From Sungkyunkwania multivorans (GTDB lineage: Bacteria > Bacteroidota > Bacteroidia > Flavobacteriales > Flavobacteriaceae): a DNA stretch of 64,000 nucleotides. The notes under the pieces are model-generated. The model saw nothing but the letters and a program-made list of their open reading frames with translations, ran no database searches and had not been told where the DNA came from. The position numbers were made by a program, and so were the translations under genes. The stretch spans positions 434,001 through 498,000 of the forward strand of contig NZ_JBHTJH010000004.1 of assembly GCF_042675645.1 (NCBI RefSeq), written 5' to 3'. Positions within the stretch are counted from its first letter, which is position 1. Every line of letters begins with the position of its first letter. Shown in pieces: positions 42,671 through 52,380 of the stretch.

Positions 42671-45600
42671 ATGAATTTTAAGTTGAAACTAATCGCAACT
42701 GCGATGCTGTTTTTGTGCATGTCAACTTTTGCGCAGGAGGCCCGAACGATCACGGGGCAAGTGGTCTCCGATGTTGATGGCGTCCCAATTCCAGGAGTCA
42801 ATGTGGTCGTAGCAGGAACTACGACAGGAACGACCACTGATTTTGATGGTAACTATCTAATTAAAGCGAAACAGGGAGATGTCCTTCAATTCTCCTTTAT
42901 TGGTTTTGTTACTCAACTCATTCCAATTGAAAATCAACGTACTCAAAACGTAATTCTCGAAGAGGATACCGAGGCATTGGACGAGGTCGTAGTCATCGGT
43001 TATGGAACTCAGAAGAAAAGTAATTTGACTGGGGCCATATCCAAAGTTAAAAATGAGGATCTCGATCAGATCGCCGTCGCTCGTGTAGATGATGCATTGG
43101 TAGGGCAGGTATCAGGGGTCAATATCCAAGCTACAGAGGGAGAAGCGGGTTCAGCACCAACCATTCAAATCAGGGGCGTAGGTTCTATCTCTGGTAGTTC
43201 TTCGCCGACCATTGTCGTGGACGGATTGGTCGTGGACAATGATTTTCTCGCAAATTTAGACATGAATGATGTAGAGTCCTTTGAGGTTTTAAAGGATGCT
43301 GCCTCTGCCGCGATTTTTGGTGCTCGAGGTGCCAATGGCGTTATCATCATAAGTACCAAAAACGGTAAAGAGGGTAAGACGCGGTTCACCTACAATACCT
43401 TTACAGGTTTTAAGGAAGCTATACAGAATGATAAGATCTATTTCTCCGTACGGGATTGGGCTGAAAGAGAGCAGGCCGCTACGGGAACGTTATCCGATAA
43501 GACCCAGTACAAATTATTACTAGGCGTCGATCAAGATTGGCAAGACATCATATTTAATGGGGGACTTATCGAAAGCCATTCCTTTGCGGCTAGAGGTGGT
43601 AGTCAAAGAACAAAATTCAGTTCGGCCTTTAGTTACTTGCATGATGAAGGAGTCTTACTTACCGACGACTTCAAAAAATATTCCTTTAAACTTCGAGTGG
43701 ATACTAAGCTTGGAAAGAAGTTCAGGTTTGGAGTGAATATTACTCCTTCCTATTCCAATAGGAGGCGATTTGACGGCTCTACCCACGATATATTGCGACA
43801 GCCGCCTTGGCTTCCATTGTATCACAATGCACGTACTATTCAATTCGTCGATAGGGCGAATTATCCAGATGTGCAGGTCGGGGATTATGCGGTACAAAGA
43901 CATTTCGATAACTTCGATCTATTCGGTAATGGAGGGCAGGTAGATATTAGTACGACCAACAATACCAATCCAGGAGCAAAAGTCTTGGAGCGCGACAGAA
44001 ATGACTATAGATTTAAGATCTACGGAAATGTCTTTGCTGAATATAGACTCACAAAAGACCTCAGGTTTAGGACGACCTTTGCCGGCGATTACCAACATAC
44101 CAAAAGGGACAGATGGCAAGGAGTCAAAGCGAGCAGAAATGGCACAGCAGCCACACAATTGGATATTTCCAACGAGAATAGGATACACTTTGTTACAGAC
44201 AACGTCCTTACCTATGATAAGGAAATTGGCAAGCATGATATCAATGCTATCGCAGGTTTTTCTGCCGAGACTTATTATACTACCATAGAAAGTGCACAAG
44301 GAATAGGATATAATTCTGATCTAGTACAAACGCTTTCTGCGGCCACGGTCATCTCGGATGCCTTTTCAGAAGAATTTGAAAATAGGATCATGTCATTTTT
44401 TGGTCGGGTCAATTACGCTTATGATGACAAATATTTAGCTTCTTTAAGCTTTAGAAGAGATGGTAACTCAGCTTTCGGGCAAAATAAAAAGTTTGGTACG
44501 TTCCCTGCGGCTTCATTGGGCTGGATTGTCTCTAGAGAGAACTTTCTAAAGGATAGCGACCTGTTGAGTTTTTTAAAGTTTCGTGTAAGTTATGGTGCGA
44601 CAGGTAATCCAAACATCGATACCAATGACAATCAAATTGAGAGTTATGCTTATCTCTCATTGGTTCAGGGTTCGTCGGCAGTGATCAACAACGGCATTGT
44701 TAGTGCTTTCAACCCTATCAATATCGCGAACCCAAATTTACAATGGGAACGGTCGATAGAGGTGAACCCTGCTGTGGATTTTGGATTCCTCAACAACCGA
44801 ATTACCGGATCGGTAGATTACTACAATCGAACAAGTGATAACTTATTGCTCAACGTTCCGGTATCTGGCACGACCGGTTTCTCCAATGCACTTGCCAATA
44901 GGGGTAAGGTAGAAAACAAAGGTGTGGAAGTGGAGCTTAGAACTAAAAACATCGTCAAGCCTAATTTTAAGTGGGGCACAACGATCATCGCTTCCAAAAA
45001 CGAGAACACCCTATTGGATTTTGCCGAAGCCAATGGTCAGGTATCCAATGTAGATACCAAGCGCGCCGCCGAATGGATCAATTTGGTGGGCAACCCAATT
45101 TCATCCTACTATGGTTGGGTGATAGAGCAGGACATTCCAACTGAATACATCGCTCGTCCTTGGGAGCGTGTCGGACAGACCAATAGAGAGGTGATCGTAA
45201 GGGATCTCAATGGAGATGGAGTCATCGATGATGATGACAAGACCATTTTGGGAGATCCCTATCCAGATCTTGTTTGGAGTGTCTCTAACGATTTTAGATT
45301 GGGAGATTTTGATCTTAGCTTCTTATTTCAAGGGAGTCATGGTGCCGAGATCCGTAATATTGGTGACCAGTATATCTTTCGTCATTTTGGCTCATCATCT
45401 GTAGCCGATGCGCAGGCTTTGGTCGATGATGGTTTAATTCCGAATACCGGATTTGTGAAAGAAAAGATCTTTACCAATTCGATCATTCAAAATGCTTCTT
45501 ACGTATCTTTAAGAACCGTTAACTTTGGTTATAGCCTTCCAAATGATGTCCTAGACAGATTTGGTTTGGCAAAGGCACGTTTTTATTTAACAGGTCAGAA

Positions 45601-45742
45601 CCTGCTGTACTTTTTCGCAAAGGACTATACAGGTCTTAATCCTGAATCGATCAATAATACGAGTCCAACGACCTATGGCTACCAAAGAGTAGGGTCGCCG
45701 ATCAACAGAACTATATCGTTAGGTCTTAATCTCGAGTTTTAA
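42671..45742 (+). CDS. SusC-like TonB-dependent outer-membrane transporter
   Basis: A 1023-residue SusC/RagA protein. Signal peptide to about 21; carboxypeptidase D-like N-terminal domain (ITGQVVSDVDGVPIPGVNVVV); a TonB box region; then the plug signature (VVVIGYGTQKKSNLTGAISKV) and a large beta-barrel ending GLNLEF. It imports oligosaccharides, here probably alginate or other uronate oligomers. The gene is followed by susD after 11-29 bp. Confidence 0.93.
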   Translation: MNFKLKLIATAMLFLCMSTFAQEARTITGQVVSDVDGVPIPGVNVVVAGTTTGTTTDFDGNYLIKAKQGDVLQFSFIGFVTQLIPIENQRTQNVILEEDTEALDEVVVIGYGTQKKSNLTGAISKVKNEDLDQIAVARVDDALVGQVSGVNIQATEGEAGSAPTIQIRGVGSISGSSSPTIVVDGLVVDNDFLANLDMNDVESFEVLKDAASAAIFGARGANGVIIISTKNGKEGKTRFTYNTFTGFKEAIQNDKIYFSVRDWAEREQAATGTLSDKTQYKLLLGVDQDWQDIIFNGGLIESHSFAARGGSQRTKFSSAFSYLHDEGVLLTDDFKKYSFKLRVDTKLGKKFRFGVNITPSYSNRRRFDGSTHDILRQPPWLPLYHNARTIQFVDRANYPDVQVGDYAVQRHFDNFDLFGNGGQVDISTTNNTNPGAKVLERDRNDYRFKIYGNVFAEYRLTKDLRFRTTFAGDYQHTKRDRWQGVKASRNGTAATQLDISNENRIHFVTDNVLTYDKEIGKHDINAIAGFSAETYYTTIESAQGIGYNSDLVQTLSAATVISDAFSEEFENRIMSFFGRVNYAYDDKYLASLSFRRDGNSAFGQNKKFGTFPAASLGWIVSRENFLKDSDLLSFLKFRVSYGATGNPNIDTNDNQIESYAYLSLVQGSSAVINNGIVSAFNPINIANPNLQWERSIEVNPAVDFGFLNNRITGSVDYYNRTSDNLLLNVPVSGTTGFSNALANRGKVENKGVEVELRTKNIVKPNFKWGTTIIASKNENTLLDFAEANGQVSNVDTKRAAEWINLVGNPISSYYGWVIEQDIPTEYIARPWERVGQTNREVIVRDLNGDGVIDDDDKTILGDPYPDLVWSVSNDFRLGDFDLSFLFQGSHGAEIRNIGDQYIFRHFGSSSVADAQALVDDGLIPNTGFVKEKIFTNSIIQNASYVSLRTVNFGYSLPNDVLDRFGLAKARFYLTGQNLLYFFAKDYTGLNPESINNTSPTTYGYQRVGSPINRTISLGLNLEF

Positions 45743-45771
45743 TCAAGAATAATGTGGAAATGACAGAAATT

Positions 45772-47196
45772 ATGAAACATATAAAAGTTGTAATAGTACT
45801 TCTAATAATGACATCCCTGTCTTCATGTGGAGAAGACTTTTTAGACCCGGTTCCAACGTCTTCTATAAGCGCGGAGAACTTTTACCAAAATGAAGAGCAA
45901 TTGGTGGCTGGTATTATAAACATGTACGATGGTCTCCAAGGTGTTAATGATACCAGATCGGATTCTAATCACGCTACGCAGATGGAGTTTTATGTCACCG
46001 AGATGCGCAGCGATAATACAAGGACAAAAAACGGCGAAGGGGAAGCGGCACAATTCGATAATTTTGAGGTGCGTCCTACCAATGGATTGGTGGCCGACCA
46101 TTATCGTAGTTTTTATAATGTGATATTCAGGGCCAATACCGTATTGGCAAATTTGAGTGTTGCCTCAGAAGAAAATCGAGCAAAATTTGAAGCCGAGGCC
46201 AAATTTGTTCGTGCCTACGTATATTTCAATCTGGTAAGGCTTTATGGGGAGGTCCCTTTGGTAGATCGTGTCATCGGTATCAACGATACGGATATTTCCT
46301 ATACGAGAAGGTCATTGACAGATGTCTATGATCTGATCATAAGTGATCTAGAGGCGGCTGTTGAACATTTAGATAACACCTATCGAAATAGGGCATCGAA
46401 AGCAGCGGCCCAAGCACTTCTGGCAAAAGTATACTTAACATTGGGAACCGACCATCTAGAGGCTCAATTATTACTCGAGGACGTTATGGCGAGTGGCTAT
46501 TCCCTAGAACCCAACTTCTATGATGTTTTTTACAATGAGAACAACTCGGAGGTGATTTTCTCTATCGGGTATGTTTCAGGGCAGGCCGATGATAGCCAAA
46601 ATTTTTCCGCAGAATGGTTGAATGGAGTAGGAAGAACTGTTGGGGTGAATTATGTTACCAATGATGCCGTTGAAGCATTGAACAACTTAGGAGGAAACCG
46701 AACCGATGTTTCTATTAGAACAGATCCCGTGCAGCCATCGCAAACGCAAGTAACCAAATATCTACCAGATGGTGCGGACGGAGGAGCCAATGGGAGAACT
46801 TTTGATTTTGATGCCAGACTGGCCGGGAATGATTGGATCGTGCTGAGATATGCCGATGTACTGCTGATGCATGTAGAAGCCATCATGGCTGACGGATCTG
46901 AAACTTCTGTACCCGCTGCATTGAATTCCTTCCAATTGGTTAGGGACAGAGCAGGGCTCACAGACCCAGTGACCAATATTACAAAGCAAGAATTGCTCGA
47001 CGAGCGACGTGTAGAACTGGCATTTGAAAATCAACGACTCTTCGACCTGATTCGATTTGGAGTGGCTGTTGAGACCTTATCGGCATTCGCAGCCGAAACC
47101 GGTGGTAGCTTTAGTTCGACCGACCTTTTATTGCCGATCCCTCAAGGAGAGATAGGATTGAGCAACGGACGTTTATCACAAAACCCAGGATACTAA
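45772..47196 (+). CDS. SusD-like surface glycan-binding lipoprotein
   Basis: About 474 residues from the ATG at 45772 (MKHIKVVIVLLIMTSLSSCG); earlier GTG and ATG codons at 45754 and 45760 would add up to six residues. Lipobox SSC; GEDFLDPVPTSSISAENFYQ and the four-TPR body with FVRAYVYFNLVRLYGEVPLV and the C-terminal DERRVELAFENQRLFDLIRFG are SusD/RagB hallmarks. It caps the SusC barrel and delivers oligosaccharides. Confidence 0.93.
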   Translation: MKHIKVVIVLLIMTSLSSCGEDFLDPVPTSSISAENFYQNEEQLVAGIINMYDGLQGVNDTRSDSNHATQMEFYVTEMRSDNTRTKNGEGEAAQFDNFEVRPTNGLVADHYRSFYNVIFRANTVLANLSVASEENRAKFEAEAKFVRAYVYFNLVRLYGEVPLVDRVIGINDTDISYTRRSLTDVYDLIISDLEAAVEHLDNTYRNRASKAAAQALLAKVYLTLGTDHLEAQLLLEDVMASGYSLEPNFYDVFYNENNSEVIFSIGYVSGQADDSQNFSAEWLNGVGRTVGVNYVTNDAVEALNNLGGNRTDVSIRTDPVQPSQTQVTKYLPDGADGGANGRTFDFDARLAGNDWIVLRYADVLLMHVEAIMADGSETSVPAALNSFQLVRDRAGLTDPVTNITKQELLDERRVELAFENQRLFDLIRFGVAVETLSAFAAETGGSFSSTDLLLPIPQGEIGLSNGRLSQNPGY

Positions 47197-47208
47197 AAAT
47201 ATAGAAGG

Positions 47209-48231
47209 ATGAAAAAGCAATTTAAAGCACAGAACAAATCGATAGTTCTTAAAAACACCCTGTGGCAAATGTTTGCCGTAATTGTGTTGTTTGCCTACTC
47301 CTGTGACGATCTCGACAAGTATGAACTCCCCGAAGCAGGTTCGATACCGGATGCAACTCCTCCCGAAGCTAATTTCGTGGCCACTCAAAATGAAGGCCCA
47401 GACGATCAATGGAAGACCTATTCATTTTCTAACCAATCTACAAGCGCTACCAGTTATCGTTGGGATTTTGGCGATGGAAACACCTCTACCGAGTTGGAGC
47501 CCAGCAATACCTATCCAGGAGAAGGGTCGTTTACCGTTTCTCTTACCGCACAAGATAATCTAGGGGTAGCCAGCACCTATTCAGAAGTCATAGATGTGGT
47601 AGAACCCGAAGCAGCGGCTATTCCCGACCCGGTCTTGGTCAACGCTGATTTTGATAGACTTCCCAAATCCTCAGGTTCTGACTGTACTTGTTCGGCGTGG
47701 ATCAATAGGAGCCTAGGTGATCAAGGAGAATCAAGTTCAGGTAATGGTGGCTCTAATAATCTCATCAAATTTGACAATAACGAGCCGGATCACGCTTATC
47801 AAGAGTTTGAAGTGGCGCCAAATGCTGATTATACCATTAGCATGGTTGCCAACTTTAGAAGTCCGATGGGCGGTTCATTTCCTAGTATGCTCGAAGTAAG
47901 AGTGCTAGCTGGTACGGGATATGTCGATGGATATTCGCCAACCTATTATACCGAAACCACAGAGTTTCCTCAAGATAATTTTGGCTATACGAGTATTGCT
48001 CAGGTCGAAAACCCTGCGAACAATCTCTTTGAGGAAACCATCAGCAATCCGAACGATTCAGGCTATCTAACATATACCTATACTTTTAATTCTGGTCCCA
48101 ACAATAGTGTCGCACTTTTCATCAGAGGTATAGGTGGGCCTGCTACTGGTGGTAACGGTGGTAATTATGGGTACAATAGCGGAGATGAAGAGCTTCGCGT
48201 GGATTTTGTGGAGATCACGGCCATAAATTGA
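47209..48231 (+). CDS. PKD-domain lipoprotein, surface glycan-binding
   Basis: A 340-residue protein; the N-terminal signal ends near IVLFAYSCDD (lipobox-like Cys). A PKD domain covers about 55-135 (YRWDFGDGNTSTE). The C-terminal 195 residues form a beta-sandwich (CTCSAWINRSLG, DHAYQEFEVAPNADYTISM) like carbohydrate-binding modules seen third in alginate operons. Its gene is 12 bp after susD, so it is a co-expressed surface glycan-binding protein. Confidence 0.78.
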   Translation: MKKQFKAQNKSIVLKNTLWQMFAVIVLFAYSCDDLDKYELPEAGSIPDATPPEANFVATQNEGPDDQWKTYSFSNQSTSATSYRWDFGDGNTSTELEPSNTYPGEGSFTVSLTAQDNLGVASTYSEVIDVVEPEAAAIPDPVLVNADFDRLPKSSGSDCTCSAWINRSLGDQGESSSGNGGSNNLIKFDNNEPDHAYQEFEVAPNADYTISMVANFRSPMGGSFPSMLEVRVLAGTGYVDGYSPTYYTETTEFPQDNFGYTSIAQVENPANNLFEETISNPNDSGYLTYTYTFNSGPNNSVALFIRGIGGPATGGNGGNYGYNSGDEELRVDFVEITAIN

Positions 48232-48277
48232 TTTACAAAATAATAAAAAAGAAAGGGATATTGTTTTTCAGGATTAT

Positions 48278-48305
48278 CTGGTTAACCAGTTTATGCTAAA
48301 TTTGC
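48278..48305 (+). promoter_or_regulatory. operator and -7 box of the FadR-type regulator gene
   Basis: The palindrome CTGGTTAACCAG (48278-48289) is the TGGTWWACCA site. It lies between -33 and the -7 box TAAATTTGC (48297-48305), a position that implies auto-repression. The start codon lies 3 bp beyond the -7 box end, so the leader would be very short. Confidence 0.62.
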
Positions 48306-48308
48306 ATT

Positions 48309-49010
48309 ATGAAATTAGAGATACTTACAAAATCTGAAAATGCCCAATTACAGAAATCGATTATTTCTAGACTACGGGATCTTATAAATTATAAAAATCT
48401 CGAGCCTGGCGATAAGTTGCCTTCTGAACGGATGTTGTCAGAGAAGTTTGGCGTATCGCGAAGCAACATCCGGGAAGCCATTCAAAAATTGGAGTTTTAT
48501 GGCCTGTTGAAGTCCATTCCACAAAGTGGAACCTTCGTTGCAAACATTGGCGTGATCGCTCTCAACGGAATGATCGAAGATATCTTGAGACTCGAAGAGC
48601 CCGATTTTAAGTCACTCGTCGAGACCAGAATCTTGCTAGAGCTAAAAACTGCTCGGTTGGCCGCTTTACGAAGAACGGATGATGACCTGAGCAAAATGAA
48701 GGAAGCCTTGGAGGCCTACACGGAAAAGGTGCTTAAAGGAGAGGATGCGGTACAAGAAGACCTTTTGTTTCATCTGGCCATCGCCAAAGCCAGTGGTAAT
48801 AGTACGATGAATACACTAATGTTGATCATCACCCCAGAGATCATCACAAATTTTGAAAAGTATCATGTTTGCGATGCGGATCTGGCACATTCTGGAATCG
48901 CCGAACATCAGGCGATATACGACGCCATAGAGAATCAAGATCCGCCATTGGCAAAACAGAAAATGAAAGAGCACTTTAAGGTATTGTATCAATTTTGTTA
49001 TGATACCTAA
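48309..49010 (+). CDS. FadR-subfamily GntR transcriptional regulator
   Basis: A 233-residue protein. The winged helix is at about 15-75 (GDKLPSERMLSEKFGVSRSNIREAIQKLEFYGLL). An all-helical FCD effector domain follows, with its metal-binding D/H residues in EDLLFHLAIAKASGN and SGIAEHQAIYDAI. Probably a repressor released by a uronate intermediate such as KDG or DEH. Palindromes TGGTWWACCA occur before this gene, the PL7 gene and susC, so it very likely regulates all three. Confidence 0.9.
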   Translation: MKLEILTKSENAQLQKSIISRLRDLINYKNLEPGDKLPSERMLSEKFGVSRSNIREAIQKLEFYGLLKSIPQSGTFVANIGVIALNGMIEDILRLEEPDFKSLVETRILLELKTARLAALRRTDDDLSKMKEALEAYTEKVLKGEDAVQEDLLFHLAIAKASGNSTMNTLMLIITPEIITNFEKYHVCDADLAHSGIAEHQAIYDAIENQDPPLAKQKMKEHFKVLYQFCYDT

Positions 49011-49043
49011 GCGACCTAACAACCAACCCTAACCAACTACCAA

Positions 49044-50330
49044 ATGAAAATAAAGGGATTAAGGTGGTGGATCATTGGCTTGATCTTTATTGCCACCGTC
49101 ATCAATTATGTAGATAGGACTGCTTTTGCCTTACTTTGGCCACAGATGGGTGAGGACCTAGGGATGGACCAATCAGATTATGCCTTCCTTCTCAATGTAT
49201 TTATGGCCGTCTATGCCGTGAGCAAATTCCTTTCTGGCAGATTGTATGATCAGATAGGTACGAGAATTGGGTTTACCCTCTCTATCGTTGTCTGGTCCTT
49301 GGCGGCTACCTTTCACGCTTTTGCCAAAGGTATTGTATCGCTCTCTATCGTTCGCGGACTTCTTGGTCTTGGTGAGGCAGGTCTATGGCCTGGCGCGGTG
49401 AAGAGCAATGGAGAATGGTTCCCTGTTAAACAAAGAGCGTTGGCTCAAGGTATTTTTAATTCTGGTGCATCCATTGGCAATGTCATCGCACCGGTCATTA
49501 TCGTATTCCTATATGCTAAGTTTGGTTGGAAAGCAACCTATGTGATCCTTGGACTCCTTGGATTGATTTGGGTGATTCCATGGCTTATGATCAACAAGAC
49601 AAATCCAAATGACCATCCTTGGATCACTGATAAGGAACGGGCACTTATTTCAAGTGATGATCTGGCCAATAGAAAAGAGGATAAGAAGATTGAGAGAAAA
49701 AGCTTGAGCCTTACAAAGATCTTGAGTTTCAAAGAATCATGGGGTGTACTGCTATGTCGTTTCTTTATCGAACCCATTTGGTGGTTCTTTGCTGGCTGGA
49801 TGCCGATCTATCTCAATTCCAAATTTGGCTTGAGCATCGAGGAAATAGGAAACACCATGTGGATCTCTTATCTGATGGCAGCCGCCGGTAGTATTTTAGG
49901 CGGAATCTTCACAGAAGAGGCGATCAAACGAAGCTCGGTAAATGTTGGAAGAAAATTGAGCATCGTCGTGGGAAGTCTATTGATCATCATCGGCTTTGCA
50001 GGAATCATTCTATTTGTAAAAGAGACGAATTTCATGACCTTTATCTACCTCGCTGGCGTGGCGTTGTTTGGTTTCCAATTTGCCATTGGTAATATTCAAA
50101 CCTTGTCGAGCGATCTCTTAAGCGGACCGTCCGTGGGGACTTTGGCCGGACTCGCTGGAACGGTAGCGGCCGTTTCGCCCATGATCATGAATTGGTTTAT
50201 CGGACAGATCACCAAAGGAGGATCGTACATACCGGCATTTGTGGCAATCACAATTTCAGTAGGATTATCGGTATTGGTCATCTTCTTTTTTATCAGAAAG
50301 GTCAGATTGGTAGATCATAAGTATCAGTAA
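49044..50330 (+). CDS. MFS transporter, hexuronate (ACS) type
   Basis: A 428-residue twelve-helix MFS protein. The start WWIIGLIFIATVINYVDRTAFAL and the motif A-like GRLYDQIGTRIG, with GEAGLWPGAVKSNGEWFP, are typical of the anion:cation symporter family that includes ExuT and DEH importers. It probably carries alginate-derived monouronate across the inner membrane. Located between the regulator and the DEH reductase gene in the same direction. Confidence 0.87.
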   Translation: MKIKGLRWWIIGLIFIATVINYVDRTAFALLWPQMGEDLGMDQSDYAFLLNVFMAVYAVSKFLSGRLYDQIGTRIGFTLSIVVWSLAATFHAFAKGIVSLSIVRGLLGLGEAGLWPGAVKSNGEWFPVKQRALAQGIFNSGASIGNVIAPVIIVFLYAKFGWKATYVILGLLGLIWVIPWLMINKTNPNDHPWITDKERALISSDDLANRKEDKKIERKSLSLTKILSFKESWGVLLCRFFIEPIWWFFAGWMPIYLNSKFGLSIEEIGNTMWISYLMAAAGSILGGIFTEEAIKRSSVNVGRKLSIVVGSLLIIIGFAGIILFVKETNFMTFIYLAGVALFGFQFAIGNIQTLSSDLLSGPSVGTLAGLAGTVAAVSPMIMNWFIGQITKGGSYIPAFVAITISVGLSVLVIFFFIRKVRLVDHKYQ

Positions 50331-50337
50331 AAACATA

Positions 50338-50359
50338 TGGTCGATTTTAAAATTGACCA
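50338..50359 (+). promoter_or_regulatory. inverted repeat before the DEH reductase gene
   Basis: TGGTCGATTTTAAAATTGACCA is a near-perfect palindrome about 20 bp before the reductase ATG. It could be a hairpin in the mRNA or an operator; it differs from the TGGTWWACCA sites. Confidence 0.4.
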
Positions 50360-50380
50360 AAAACTTAAACAAAAATTTAA

Positions 50381-51133
50381 ATGAACAAAGTAGCAATAAT
50401 AACAGGAGCCACGGGTGGTATAGGTTTTGCAGTCGCTGAGAGACTGGGAAAAGATGGATATACCGTTGTTTTAAATGGTATTAATGATAAAGCCGGAGCC
50501 GAAAGGGTTGAAGAACTTACCAGTAAAGGCATCACCGCAGAATATTGTGGTTTCGACGTCACCAACGAAGAAGAAGTTACCTCGAATATCATCAAGATAG
50601 GGGAGCGATACGGAAAGATCGATGTATTGGTCAATAATGCTGGTGGTTTAGGTGGAAGATCTCGATTTGAAAAAATGACCACTGAATTTTACAGAGCGGT
50701 CATGGCTCTTAATTTAGATTCAGTGTTCTTCGCTTCAAGAGCCGCAATACCTTTCCTAAAAAAGGGAGCACATCCAACGATCATCAACTATACTTCAAAT
50801 GCAGGGTGGACGGCCGGAGGTCCAGGAGCGGGGATCTACGGGACATCGAAAGCCGGTGTTCATGCAATGACCAGAGCATTGGCCAAAGATCTCGCTGAAT
50901 ATGGCATTCGCGTAAATGCGGTATCTCCAGGGACTATCGACACGCCCTTTCATGCTCAAATTAAATCCACAAAGCCAGAAGTGTTTGCTTCTTGGAAAGA
51001 CAACATCTTACTAGGTAGATTAGGGCAGCCGGAAGATGTGGCAGGCGTCGTTTCATTCCTTGCGAGTAAGGATGCATCATTTATCACTGCTGAGACGATT
51101 CAGATAGGAGGGGGACAAGCCCTCGGGATCTAA
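50381..51133 (+). CDS. SDR-family oxidoreductase, probable DEH reductase
   Basis: A 250-residue classical short-chain dehydrogenase: TGATGGIG (about 8-15) nucleotide site, NNAG, catalytic Ser in INYTSNAG and YGTSK. In alginate loci the enzyme in this place reduces 4-deoxy-L-erythro-5-hexoseulose uronate (DEH) to 2-keto-3-deoxygluconate. Position next to KdgF, PL7 and KDG kinase supports that. Cofactor preference (NADH or NADPH) cannot be told here. A KduD-type SDR at 62994 is a separate gene. Confidence 0.8.
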   Translation: MNKVAIITGATGGIGFAVAERLGKDGYTVVLNGINDKAGAERVEELTSKGITAEYCGFDVTNEEEVTSNIIKIGERYGKIDVLVNNAGGLGGRSRFEKMTTEFYRAVMALNLDSVFFASRAAIPFLKKGAHPTIINYTSNAGWTAGGPGAGIYGTSKAGVHAMTRALAKDLAEYGIRVNAVSPGTIDTPFHAQIKSTKPEVFASWKDNILLGRLGQPEDVAGVVSFLASKDASFITAETIQIGGGQALGI

Positions 51134-51213
51134 AGGATATTAAGCTTAAAATGACTATATCGACCTTCTCAATTAGAATGGTGAGACACTTTTTTGTTGG
51201 CGTCACGATAAAT

Positions 51214-52230
51214 CTATCCTGAAGAGTCCCTAACGATCAATTCTGCATCGAGGATGATCTTGTTTAGGCTCTGTTTGAGATTGGGCGTATTCACCCGTTT
51301 TAAAAAGGTCTCTGCGGCCAACTTACCGATCTTATCGCTGTGCTGATTGATACTTGATAGCGTTGGAGTAACTAGGGACGTGAAGGGTTCGTTCCCAAAA
51401 CCGACCAAACGGATCTCTTCTGGCACACGGATGTTCTGTTCATTCAGAATCTGCAAGGCCCCAAGGGCTGCATGGTCGCTGGCTACATAGACAGCATCCG
51501 GTCGTTGTTCTAGTTGTAAGAGCGCTAACATTTTTTCTCGCCCATCCTCTAAAGTCAGATTGCTTTCTAGTAATAGTTCATCTTCATAAGGCAGTTGATG
51601 CTTTTTCACCGCATCGATATATCCCCTAATTCTATTGTTGAATATTCGGGTACGACGATAGCCGCCGATATGCGCGATTCGCTTACAACCCTTGGCGATA
51701 AGATGCGCTATAATGACATGACTGCTATCATAGTCATTGATTCCTATATAATCGACGTTAAGGTCATTCTCTCCGCGATCAAAAAGGATGAGGGGAATAC
51801 CTTTGGATTTTACTTTTTCATAATAGGAAAGGTCCACTGTCTCGTTGGCCATGGAAGCAATAATACCATCAACTTGAGTGAACAATAATGTATCGATGTT
51901 GCTGCATTCTTTCTTGAAGGATTCGTTTGAGTGGGTGATAATGATGTTATAGCCCTCCTTGTTTAGAACCTCTTCCATATTTTGCAGCACCGAAGAAAAG
52001 AAGTTAGAGTTGGTTCGCGGGACGATCACGCCCACCAAATTGCTTTTTCCTTTTCTTAAAGCACTCGCCAGATGATTGGGCTGATAATTCAACTCTTCGG
52101 CAACGCGTTTTACCGCCGCTTTGGTCTTCACGCTGATCCTTGGGTCATCATGCAAAGCTTTGGATACGGCAGCCGGTGAGATCTTCAAGACATTGGCAAT
52201 GTCTTTTATGGTGGTTCTCTTTTTATTCAC
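51214..52230 (-). CDS. LacI-family transcriptional regulator
   Basis: A 338-residue protein from a GTG start. N-terminal HTH (TIKDIANVLKISPAAVSKALHDD), hinge (NYQPNHLASALRKGK), then a periplasmic-binding-protein-like effector domain. It is convergent with the DEH reductase gene and divergent from kdgK; two TTAAACGWTTAA sites lie between it and kdgK. Probably controls the KDG kinase/aldolase/UxaC operon and itself. Confidence 0.9.
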   Translation of the reverse strand: MNKKRTTIKDIANVLKISPAAVSKALHDDPRISVKTKAAVKRVAEELNYQPNHLASALRKGKSNLVGVIVPRTNSNFFSSVLQNMEEVLNKEGYNIIITHSNESFKKECSNIDTLLFTQVDGIIASMANETVDLSYYEKVKSKGIPLILFDRGENDLNVDYIGINDYDSSHVIIAHLIAKGCKRIAHIGGYRRTRIFNNRIRGYIDAVKKHQLPYEDELLLESNLTLEDGREKMLALLQLEQRPDAVYVASDHAALGALQILNEQNIRVPEEIRLVGFGNEPFTSLVTPTLSSINQHSDKIGKLAAETFLKRVNTPNLKQSLNKIILDAELIVRDSSG

Positions 52231-52246
52231 CTAAACTTTTTTTATA

Positions 52247-52268
52247 TTTGCTTAAACGATTAAGCAAA
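52247..52268 (-). promoter_or_regulatory. LacI-type operator 1 (over lacI promoter)
   Basis: TTTGCTTAAACGATTAAGCAAA, a 22-bp palindrome with a central CG as bound by LacI-family proteins. It overlaps a minus-strand TACTTTTGC -7 box for the regulator gene, suggesting autoregulation. Confidence 0.65.
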
Positions 52269-52328
52269 AGTACAGTTTTCCAGATCACCATCAAAGCAAC
52301 GAACGCTTTGGTTTATTTTTAAACCTCT

Positions 52329-52344
52329 GGTTAAACGTTTAAGC
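52329..52344 (+). promoter_or_regulatory. LacI-type operator 2 (upstream of kdgK)
   Basis: GGTTAAACGTTTAAGC, the same TTAAACGWTTAA core as operator 1, about 40 bp before the kdgK start codon. The two centres are 79 bp apart, a distance at which looping between dimers is possible. Confidence 0.65.
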
Positions 52345-52380
52345 AAACTGTAAGATTTAGAACTAATAAAACCATTCAAA

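Noticed and set aside
50381..51133. Calling this SDR KduD
   Set aside because: A better KduD candidate sits beside kduI at 62994; this one is in the alginate half, next to the MFS importer, as in known DEH reductase operons.
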